NCBI GenBank assembly: GCA_050261415.1
Contig: JBLNDG010000185.1
Coordinates: 1-11,346, forward strand
Source: JBLNDG01 sp050261415
GTDB lineage: Bacteria; Bacillota; Clostridia; Lutisporales; Lutisporaceae
DNA: 11,346 nt
Direction of reading: 5' to 3'
The notes beneath the pieces were generated by a model that saw only the letters and a program-made list of their open reading frames with translations, was not told where the DNA came from and did no database searches. The position numbers and the translations under genes were made by a program. This document shows, piece after piece, positions 6,262 through 11,346 of this stretch. Each line of letters starts with the position of its first letter. Positions within the stretch are counted from its first letter, which is position 1.

Positions 6262-6555
6262 ATGTATGAAGAACTGCATACCCACAGCTATGAAGGCAAA
6301 ACAACCAAGACATTAGGGCACCTTCATGAATTCTCCGGTGTCACTACAAAAAACCCTGATTTTTGCGGTCATGTCCATTATTTATCCGGTTATACCACCG
6401 AGGCTGACAAACATGCCCATTATTATTCAATTGTTACAAGTCCGGATATAGAGGTCGAAGAAGGCCACATACACTTCTATCAATGTATGACAACCATTGA
6501 TGACAAGCACTATCATTTTGTGTACGGCTACACATCCGTTCATACAAATTACTAG
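6262..6555 (+). CDS. ymaF: YmaF-family histidine-rich protein
   Basis: The product is 97 residues. The open frame can be read from GTG 6253, but that codon is the end of the GAGGAGGTG ribosome site. The ATG at 6262, eight bases after it, is the better start. The protein consists of repeats typical of the YmaF family, HxH followed by a short aromatic strand and a G-x-T-T/S turn. Six HxH motifs are present at residues 6-8, 20-22, 37-39, 51-53, 69-71 and 83-85. There is no signal peptide or membrane segment. The clustered histidines suggest metal binding, but the family's role is unknown as far as I know. The gene stands alone on the plus strand with a terminator behind it, convergent with the hemerythrin gene. 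The YmaF assignment rests on the H-x-H...G-x-T-T pattern and small size. Confidence 0.85.
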   Translation: MYEELHTHSYEGKTTKTLGHLHEFSGVTTKNPDFCGHVHYLSGYTTEADKHAHYYSIVTSPDIEVEEGHIHFYQCMTTIDDKHYHFVYGYTSVHTNY

Positions 6556-6563
6556 ATAAGAAC

Positions 6564-6592
6564 AAGGGCAACGTTGACTGCTGCCCTTTTAT
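6564..6592 (+). terminator. Intrinsic terminator of ymaF
   Basis: Stem AAGGGCA (6564-6570) with TGCCCTT (6582-6588) is followed by TTAT, just past the ymaF stop. It lies between two convergent genes and may also work weakly for the hemerythrin gene, though the opposite strand lacks a good T-run. Confidence 0.7.
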
Positions 6593-6609
6593 ACTGCTTT
6601 CCATCGCTA

Positions 6610-7170
6610 TCAGCTCAAATATGTCCTGCTTCCAAAGCTTTTGGCAAACTCCATATATTTTTTCCTTAACGCGATATTGCTGCTGTCATTTTCTATAGAC
6701 TCGAATTCCTTGTCCAGATGTTCCAATGTCTCCCTGGAAAGGCTTCTTTCCGCATGCCTGTATATCGCATTGTCTTCCTTGCCAATATGCTTTGCAAGCA
6801 ACCGTTCATATCCTATTGCATTGGCAATGATGTCAGCCCTTGCATCCTGGTTTCCCTGCTCACATTCCTTCAGCGCCTTTTCCAGATCCATTATGTATGC
6901 TCTGCCAAAGTCGTGCTCCATGAGCATCCCTGCTATAGGACCGCTCACATCCCCGAGTCCGAGTTTATCCGCCATAACATTAAAAAGCCTGTCTTCTTCC
7001 TTCTTGTGGTGATACTTGTCGGCAAAGTTCCTTACAAAGTCAATAATGCTGTAGAATTTCTGAAACTCTACCTTCCCGCCATTAGCTATTGTAATGCATT
7101 GCCTTCTTATCTCAGCAAGAACCATTTTTATATATTTGTGTTCTTCAACCAAAATATCTATTGATTTCAT
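6610..7170 (-). CDS. Hemerythrin HHE-domain protein
   Basis: The 186-residue soluble protein is predicted to be a four-helix bundle carrying a non-haem di-iron centre, used in this superfamily to bind oxygen or to sense or handle reactive oxygen or nitrogen species. Visible ligands in order are His11 in EEHKYI, the DKYHHKKEED block (His54/His55, Glu58/Glu59), His86 in MEHDFGR, and His128 with Glu132 in LAKHIGKED. All ligands expected for a complete site appear to be present. The C-terminal third (140-186) extends beyond the bundle. The start codon overlaps the stop codon of the 45-residue microprotein gene by four bases (ATGA), and AAGGGG lies just upstream, so the two are translationally coupled. 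In an anaerobe such a protein fits a protective role against oxygen (inference). Confidence 0.9.
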   Translation of the reverse strand: MKSIDILVEEHKYIKMVLAEIRRQCITIANGGKVEFQKFYSIIDFVRNFADKYHHKKEEDRLFNVMADKLGLGDVSGPIAGMLMEHDFGRAYIMDLEKALKECEQGNQDARADIIANAIGYERLLAKHIGKEDNAIYRHAERSLSRETLEHLDKEFESIENDSSNIALRKKYMEFAKSFGSRTYLS

Positions 7171-7304
7171 CTGCTGCCCCTTCCTTTATTCTCCGGCACC
7201 GCTTCTGGATCTATAAACTCTTGTCTTTCCCTCGCCCTGTTCACATCATGCAAAGTAGGGTTATACTTTTTAGCTGTTTTATCCTTTTCTTTTTTACCTT
7301 TCAT
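7167..7304 (-). CDS. 45-residue microprotein upstream of hemerythrin
   Basis: I do not recognise this short gene. The ATG at 7304 has GAGGTG at seven bases, and its TGA stop overlaps the hemerythrin ATG by four bases, which is the main evidence that it is real. The product is very hydrophilic: a lysine-rich head (MKGKKEKDKTAKK), a central YNPTLHDVNRARERQ segment likely to be helical, and a proline/glycine tail ending NKGRGSR. It has no membrane segment and no cysteines. It may be disordered until bound to a partner. Coupling suggests it is made together with the hemerythrin protein; whether they interact is unknown. Too short to place in a family from sequence alone. Confidence 0.65.
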   Translation of the reverse strand: MKGKKEKDKTAKKYNPTLHDVNRARERQEFIDPEAVPENKGRGSR

Positions 7305-7448
7305 CCTTAACCACCTCACAACTATTTTTTGAAAAACAGCTCACATTATTCAGCAAAAATAATCCATGCCCTTGGTATTACCGTACTTTCTAACGTACAA
7401 AGCACTTGCATATTATTTAGTGAAAAAATAATTTGGAGGTAGAATCTG

Positions 7449-8021
7449 ATGCTGTACGCCTTGTCCGATAAGCTCAAAAAAATCTCTACTGCCCGGGCAG
7501 TTCTAATGCTAGCCTTATTTTTTGCGGCAATGTTCATAATATTAAATGGCCAACCCTTTGGAATTGCAGAACTCAACGAACGTTTCTCCGACAGCACCGT
7601 ACTGGATTCAAGAAGCAGCTATACTCCAGAAGAAGCATATAAGCATTTTGAAGCCCTCGGACAGGAGGGAAGATATTTCTATGCCCGCATTATACTGCTT
7701 CTGGATTTTGCATTTCCTTTATCTTATACACTATTCTTCGCATCAGGCATAACCTTCCTCTTCACAAGGCTCTTGCCGGAAAGGACCTCTCTGATGCGTA
7801 TAAACCTTGTGCCCATCGCCACAGGGCTCGTTGATTATGTTGAGAACATACTGCTGCTTGGCATGGTCTTTACATACCCTAAGCAAGTCAATATTGTGGC
7901 TGTACTTGCCAACTATATGACCGTCGCCAAGAACTTTCTCATGTGGCTCAGTCTCATTCTCCTGCTGCTCGGATTTATTTTCTATATAGGAAAGGTAATG
8001 TTGACATCATTAAACAAGTGA
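7449..8021 (+). CDS. Four-helix integral membrane protein, function unknown
   Basis: The product has 190 residues and a GGAGG ribosome site upstream of the ATG. Predicted membrane helices are at about 15-33, 80-106, 118-142 and 163-183. Between helices 1 and 2 is a hydrophilic loop of about 45 residues with SRSSYTPEEAYKHFEALGQEGRYFYAR. Helix 2 contains LLDFAFPLSY and helix 3 contains GLVDYVENILL, so acidic residues (Asp86, Asp129, Glu132) lie inside the membrane region, which suggests a functional site. I recall similar unnamed membrane proteins with LGxxGRxxY and DxxFPxxY motifs in other bacteria but cannot name the family. A strong terminator follows, so it is transcribed alone. It is divergent from the microprotein/hemerythrin operon. 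Confidence 0.8.
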   Translation: MLYALSDKLKKISTARAVLMLALFFAAMFIILNGQPFGIAELNERFSDSTVLDSRSSYTPEEAYKHFEALGQEGRYFYARIILLLDFAFPLSYTLFFASGITFLFTRLLPERTSLMRINLVPIATGLVDYVENILLLGMVFTYPKQVNIVAVLANYMTVAKNFLMWLSLILLLLGFIFYIGKVMLTSLNK

Positions 8022-8046
8022 AATCCTAAAGTCATACCCTGTATCA

Positions 8047-8071
8047 GGAAGCGCAAGCTTCCCCTTTTTTT
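8047..8071 (+). terminator. Strong intrinsic terminator
   Basis: GGAAGC, the stable GNRA-type tetraloop GCAA, and GCTTCC are followed by CC and a run of seven T. It is a textbook Rho-independent terminator for the four-helix membrane protein gene. Confidence 0.9.
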
Positions 8072-8093
8072 GTGTAGCCGGACACATCAAAAG

Positions 8094-8111
8094 TGATATA
8101 ATTGATATAAG
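8094..8111 (+). promoter_or_regulatory. Likely extended -10 promoter for the S15 hydrolase, with tandem repeat
   Basis: TGATATAAT (8094-8102) is a perfect extended -10 element, about 70 bases before the hydrolase start. It is followed immediately by a second near-copy, TGATATAAG (8103-8111). No good -35 is seen. The second copy may be chance, an alternative promoter, or part of a binding site. Confidence 0.4.
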
Positions 8112-8174
8112 CAATGTGATTATAAAGGATAGTAATTTTTGCCCCTTAATATACAGTAAAAAAGGAGGTAGCTC

Positions 8175-10322
8175 ATGAAAAACGCCAATTTAAAAGAAGA
8201 AAGGTTTGCATTCTACAGATCGGGATGTCATTCCACAGATTTTATTTTTACCGGAAACGGAGTGACCTGGAGTAATAAGGATGTTGGGACGGGAAAATGG
8301 CCGCCCTTTGAAAGCTTTGATATGAAAGCCGATATGTTCGACAAACTGATACCTGTTATATGGCATTGCCTGAGCGAAGCGGATGCAAAAGACTGGAGCC
8401 ATAGTAATGAAGTAGCATTCAGCTCCGGTGTAGAATATCAAAGGTATATGAAGCTTGAAGGAACTGTGGACGGCAGTAAAGCGGAAGCATGGATATGGGC
8501 TATGCAGGGGAAAGGACTGCCGCTTGATATAATTGTATGCGGAGATACTATTACAGCCTTTGTAATGACAGCCAGGGACCGCTGCAATGTTCTTGTAAAG
8601 CCGGGCTATGAAGCTTTGACACCCTTGAGGCTTTGGGATGACCCGCTCCTTTCCAAGGACGAGTATAATGTGAAGCATATAGGAACTCATTTTGTAAAAA
8701 CCGGGGATGGAGCAAGCCTTGCTACCGATGTATGGCTCCCCTTGACTCCCGGTGACAGCAAAAAGTTCCCCTCTGTACTTATCAGAACCCCCTATGGAAG
8801 GTTCAGCAACTTGGAATTCTGGCTGAGGTTTGTCAGAAGGGGATATGCACTGGTGGTACAGGATGTACGGGGAAGGGATGACTCTGACGGTGAATGGATT
8901 CCATACAAGTATGATAAATCGGACGGTGATGAAACCCTGAACTGGATTGCAGCCCAGACTTGGTCTGACGGCAATGTCGGAATGACGGGCGCATCCTATC
9001 TCGGGAATGTGCAATGGGCTGCAGCAGCAAGTGGAAACCCTCACCTTAAGGCACTCTTTTCCATGGTTACTTCAGGCCCTGCATTTATAGATATAGAGAG
9101 AAGGGGAGGTATATACTCCTCAGGATCCCTGGCATGGGCGTTCATGATGGCCGATAGGCGGTCAAACAGAGAAGCGCTGAAACGCAGCGACTGGAACGAA
9201 GTAGCAGCTATAAGGCCGATAAGGGATATCCCGCAAAGAGCTTTGGGGAAGAACATACATTTCTGGGACGAATATATGAAGCATCCTGATAATGATGAAT
9301 TCTGGCAAAGGGTTAACTGGTCCCTGGACTCCGATAAGATTGATGTTCCCTCAATAGTAGTCTCAGGCTGGTATGATGATAATGGAATGGGCTCTTCATC
9401 TGCCTGGGAAATGAACGAGAAAAACAAAAGAGCCAACCAAAAGCTGGTATTCGGGCCTTGGTACCACCAATTCAACAGTACCAGGGAAATACACGGCGTC
9501 AGGTTTGGCAACAATTCAATAAGATATGACCTCGATGTATTGTGCCTGAGATGGTTCGATAAATTCCTCAAGGGTATAGACAACGGAGTGGAAAAGGAAC
9601 CTGCAGTGCAGTACTATCTCGTAGGCAGCAATGAATGGGCTGCTTCCCGGAAATGGACCCCTGAAAATGCATGCTATAAGAATATTTACCTTCACAGCAA
9701 AGGTAATGCAAGAACCAGCAGCGGGAACGGCGCATTGAAATCAGCCCCCGGAACAGCAGAACCCTATGACAGCTACGTTTTCAACCCGGAAGACCCTGCA
9801 CCCTTCCTGATAGATGTATCGGAAAATGAAATGAATGTACCCGGCAACTATAAGGAAGTAGATATAAGGGAGGATGTTCTGGTTTATGATTCAGATGTTT
9901 TAACCGAAGCCGTATCAATCGCCGGAAACGTATATGCAGAAATATATGCGGCAAGCTCAGCCAAAGATACCGACTGGCTGGTAAGGCTGGAAGATGTTGA
10001 TGCCGAAGGAAATCCCATACGCCTGACCGACGGCATATTAAGGGCACGTTACCGCAAATCCTTCGAAAAAGCAGAGCTTCTCGAGCCAGGCAAGATTGAA
10101 AGGTATGAAATCCGTATGGCCAAGATAGCAAATACCTTCAAAGAGGGGCACAAGATAAGGGTTACCATAACCTCAGGAGCGAAAAACCTTGCCTTTCCCA
10201 ATCACAATACCGGAAATAATCCTCCTGATGATGTAGAAATGATCTGTGCGGAGCAAAAGATATATCATGATGAACAGCACCCCAGCCATGTAAAGCTCCC
10301 GGTCGTAAAAGGCAGCCTATAA
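8175..10322 (+). CDS. CocE/NonD-type X-Pro dipeptidyl-peptidase-like hydrolase
   Basis: This 715-residue protein is an alpha/beta hydrolase of the S15 (X-Pro dipeptidyl-peptidase) group, which includes cocaine esterase and acylase-like enzymes. From about residue 168 the order is typical: a strand with TGDGASLATDVWLP, the RTPYGR segment with Tyr207 (oxyanion tyrosine position), QDVRGRDDSDGEW, the nucleophile Ser274 in GASYLG, a helical cap region, Asp401 in SGWYDDNG and His431 in GPWYHQF. The C-terminal jelly-roll domain (about 460-710) includes LVRLEDVDAEG and GHKIRVTITSG. The first 165 residues are extra compared with a usual CocE of about 550-620 residues and form an unrecognised, probably beta-rich region. 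There is no signal peptide, so it is likely cytoplasmic. AAAGGAGG precedes the ATG. True substrate (peptide, ester or amide) cannot be told. Confidence 0.93.
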   Translation: MKNANLKEERFAFYRSGCHSTDFIFTGNGVTWSNKDVGTGKWPPFESFDMKADMFDKLIPVIWHCLSEADAKDWSHSNEVAFSSGVEYQRYMKLEGTVDGSKAEAWIWAMQGKGLPLDIIVCGDTITAFVMTARDRCNVLVKPGYEALTPLRLWDDPLLSKDEYNVKHIGTHFVKTGDGASLATDVWLPLTPGDSKKFPSVLIRTPYGRFSNLEFWLRFVRRGYALVVQDVRGRDDSDGEWIPYKYDKSDGDETLNWIAAQTWSDGNVGMTGASYLGNVQWAAAASGNPHLKALFSMVTSGPAFIDIERRGGIYSSGSLAWAFMMADRRSNREALKRSDWNEVAAIRPIRDIPQRALGKNIHFWDEYMKHPDNDEFWQRVNWSLDSDKIDVPSIVVSGWYDDNGMGSSSAWEMNEKNKRANQKLVFGPWYHQFNSTREIHGVRFGNNSIRYDLDVLCLRWFDKFLKGIDNGVEKEPAVQYYLVGSNEWAASRKWTPENACYKNIYLHSKGNARTSSGNGALKSAPGTAEPYDSYVFNPEDPAPFLIDVSENEMNVPGNYKEVDIREDVLVYDSDVLTEAVSIAGNVYAEIYAASSAKDTDWLVRLEDVDAEGNPIRLTDGILRARYRKSFEKAELLEPGKIERYEIRMAKIANTFKEGHKIRVTITSGAKNLAFPNHNTGNNPPDDVEMICAEQKIYHDEQHPSHVKLPVVKGSL

Positions 10323-10326
10323 CTGA

Positions 10327-10361
10327 ATAAAGTCTGTAGCCAATATGGTTACAGACTTTAT
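10327..10361. terminator. Bidirectional terminator between convergent genes
   Basis: A 15-base stem (10327-10341 with 10347-10361, one G-U pair) closes a five-base loop. It lies directly after the hydrolase stop and is followed by ACTTTTATC on the plus strand. The opposite strand can form the same stem for the convergent gene ending at 10380. Confidence 0.85.
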
Positions 10362-10379
10362 ACTTTTATCATGCAATCG

Positions 10380-10817
10380 TTAATAGCTGTTTGCCAGCTC
10401 ATCCATGCTTTCCTTTATTTGCTTTAACTCGCTCAGTGTCTTTTGCTGCAGCTTTTCCCTTGTAAAGAGGTCAGGTATATACTTTTCTATATAGTCAATC
10501 AGTCCCTGTACTTCCTGTGCATTGATCATTTCCTTGCATTCGCTCAATCTTTCTTCATTGTGAATCACTTCAATTACTATATTTTCTCCATTATCATTAA
10601 TTACTATCTTTTTGTTTGCAGAAAAAAATATGGCCTCTGAACCAAGCTTAATGCTGATGCCGGCTGCTTCACACTCTATCCCGATACTCTTAATATTGCC
10701 GACAGTAAATTTGGAATTGGCATCCTTTACGATAACCATCCTCTCATGGTTAAGGGCAATCTGTTTACTGCTGGAGGTTCCAACACCATCGTAGAAAAAC
10801 AAATTGTTATTTTTCAT
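10380..10817 (-). CDS. Hypothetical protein, 145 residues
   Basis: I do not recognise the family. The start has AAGGAGG about eight bases upstream and a good promoter behind it, so the gene is well supported. Residues 1-85 form a run of short predicted beta-strands (IALNHERMVIVKD, FTVGNIKSIGIEC, GISIKLGSEAIFFSAN, KKIVINDNGENIVIEVI), reminiscent of small PH-like barrels, but without a diagnostic motif. Residues 88-145 are helical and charged, with LQQKTLSELKQIKESMDEL likely forming a coiled coil. No signal peptide or membrane segment is present, so it is probably a cytoplasmic protein that acts through oligomerisation or a partner. It is transcribed alone, convergent with the hydrolase. Confidence 0.8.
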   Translation of the reverse strand: MKNNNLFFYDGVGTSSSKQIALNHERMVIVKDANSKFTVGNIKSIGIECEAAGISIKLGSEAIFFSANKKIVINDNGENIVIEVIHNEERLSECKEMINAQEVQGLIDYIEKYIPDLFTREKLQQKTLSELKQIKESMDELANSY

Positions 10818-10854
10818 AGATACTGCCTCCTTATAAATTTTCCTTATATTCTAA

Positions 10855-10883
10855 ATTTTATAATAATTTTCAATTGAGTTCAA
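10855..10883 (-). promoter_or_regulatory. Sigma-A promoter of the 145-residue protein gene
   Basis: On the minus strand TTGAAC (10878-10883) and TAAAAT (10855-10860) are separated by exactly 17 bases, a good housekeeping-type promoter, about 38 bases before the ATG. Confidence 0.65.
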
Positions 10884-10921
10884 TAAATATGGCACCGGTT
10901 TTCTTGTTAATTAAATAACAG

Positions 10922-10949
10922 AAAAAAGGCTCCGATTGAAGCCTTTTTT
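10922..10949. terminator. Terminator of the tRNA-Val gene
   Basis: AAAAAAGGCT (10922-10931) and AGCCTTTTTT (10940-10949) are exact complements with an eight-base loop, giving a T-run on either strand. It begins 14 bases after the 3' end of the tRNA on the minus strand and closes that transcript. Confidence 0.9.
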
Positions 10950-10962
10950 AGCGGATTTATGT

Positions 10963-11039
10963 TGGTGGGGGATACAGGGCTCGAACCTGCGACTTCCACC
11001 TTGTGACGATGGCACTCTAGCCGGCTGAGTTAATCCCCC
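10963..11039 (-). tRNA. tRNA-Val (anticodon CAC)
   Basis: The 77-base gene folds as a full cloverleaf: acceptor GGGGGAT/ATCCCCC (7 pairs), D-stem ACTC/GAGT, anticodon stem CCATC/GGTGG with one G-U pair, variable loop AAGTC, and T-arm GCAGG-TTCGAGC-CCTGT. The seven-base anticodon loop GTCACAA places CAC (complement of 11003-11005) after the invariant U33, so it reads valine codon GUG. The discriminator is A and the CCA end is encoded. Position 32 is G where a pyrimidine is more usual. It is a single-gene unit, with TATAAT at 11057-11062 (minus strand) upstream and a terminator downstream. Confidence 0.95.
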
Positions 11040-11056
11040 ACTCCTTATTTGCCTTT

Positions 11057-11062
11057 ATTATA
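11057..11062 (-). promoter_or_regulatory. -10 box of the tRNA-Val promoter
   Basis: The minus strand has a perfect TATAAT 17 bases before the mature tRNA 5' end. The -35 position near the left arm of the adjacent palindrome has only a weak TAGATA-like match, so insertion of that element may have altered the promoter. Confidence 0.5.
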
Positions 11063-11085
11063 CCTCTAAACGCAATTTTTATCTA

Positions 11086-11198
11086 TATATAACGCATTAA
11101 AATTCTATTACATTCTGTCTTCACAAACATCCTGGGGTCGAACCAGCTTCGCAGGGCTGTTTGCTTGACACAATGCAAGAATTTTAATGCGTTATATA
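11086..11198. mobile_element. 113-base palindromic MITE-like element
   Basis: Perfect 21-base terminal inverted repeats (11086-11106 and 11178-11198, starting TATATAACGC) enclose an interior that is itself partly self-complementary: CACAAAC near 11132 against GTTTGC near 11159, and TCGAA against TTCGC nearer the centre. If the termini are taken as TATAACGC, both ends are flanked by TA, as expected for an IS630/mariner-type target duplication. It encodes nothing. The alternative is a large transcription terminator or structured 3' region of the gene ending at 11209, although no strong T-run follows. Confidence 0.5.
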
Positions 11199-11208
11199 AA
11201 TTAAGGAA

Positions 11209-11346
11209 TCAACTTTCGCAGGACGAAACAGTTAGTTTCACCTTGATAAAATCAGGTAATGAGGAGACAAAGTAATCCAAGAACTCACCGATAGTCTCCT
11301 TTGTAAGAAACAGTTTGTCCTGCAAAGCAGTTTTTAAAGCATCTAT
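11209..11346 (-). CDS. Partial reading frame, 3' end only
   Basis: An open minus-strand frame enters from the right edge and ends at TGA (11209-11211), giving 45 residues. The middle reads LQDKLFLTKETIGEFLDYF and the end KVKLTVSSCES. The mixed helical, non-repetitive composition looks like real protein, but it is too short to identify, and it could also be a chance open frame. The palindromic element starts ten bases beyond the stop. Confidence 0.45.
   Translation of the reverse strand: MDALKTALQDKLFLTKETIGEFLDYFVSSLPDFIKVKLTVSSCES

Noticed and set aside
8190..9044. Long minus-strand open frame of 284 codons
   Set aside because: It is antisense to the S15 hydrolase, whose catalytic motifs are unmistakable; the frame has no ribosome site and an unnatural composition.

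Overview
The window comes from a low-GC Gram-positive bacterium, most likely a member of the Clostridia. The evidence is AT-rich intergenic DNA, strong AAGGAGG-type ribosome binding sites, occasional apparent GTG starts, compact U-tailed hairpin terminators, and gene types typical of that group (HtrA with an OmpR-type two-component pair, YmaF, a long hemerythrin-domain protein). It looks like ordinary chromosome. There is no prophage, CRISPR array or intact insertion sequence, although a palindromic MITE-like element lies at the right edge.

Layout, left to right. (1) 1-1740, minus strand: an internally shortened radical SAM protein (268-873), an unrecognised 114-residue protein (987-1331) and a small YjcQ-like winged-helix protein (1453-1719), each separated by its own signals. 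(2) 1741-1993: a non-coding stretch with two large, long-loop hairpins that share a motif. (3) 1994-5545, minus strand: response regulator, sensor kinase, then a membrane-anchored HtrA protease. A tandem 11-base direct repeat just upstream of htrA looks like an operator for the adjacent regulator. (4) 5565-6109, minus: a membrane protein built of three similar units. (5) 6262-6592, plus: a histidine-rich YmaF-type protein and its terminator. (6) 6610-7304, minus: a 45-residue microprotein that overlaps a hemerythrin-domain gene by four bases. (7) 7449-10361, plus: an unrecognised four-helix membrane protein and a CocE/X-Pro dipeptidyl-peptidase-like hydrolase with an unusual N-terminal region, each followed by a clear terminator. 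(8) 10380-11346: an unrecognised 145-residue protein, a tRNA-Val(CAC) with its own promoter and terminator, a 113-base palindromic element, and the 3' end of a further minus-strand reading frame cut by the window edge.

The best-supported functional unit is the two-component system plus HtrA, consistent with a cell-envelope protein-quality response. YmaF (many HxH motifs) and the microprotein/hemerythrin pair lie next to each other in convergent orientation; a link through metal or oxygen handling is only an inference. I did not find a clearly new defence or mobile system. The least explained items are the shortened radical SAM protein, the twin hairpins, the YmaF repeat geometry, the microprotein and the terminal palindrome.
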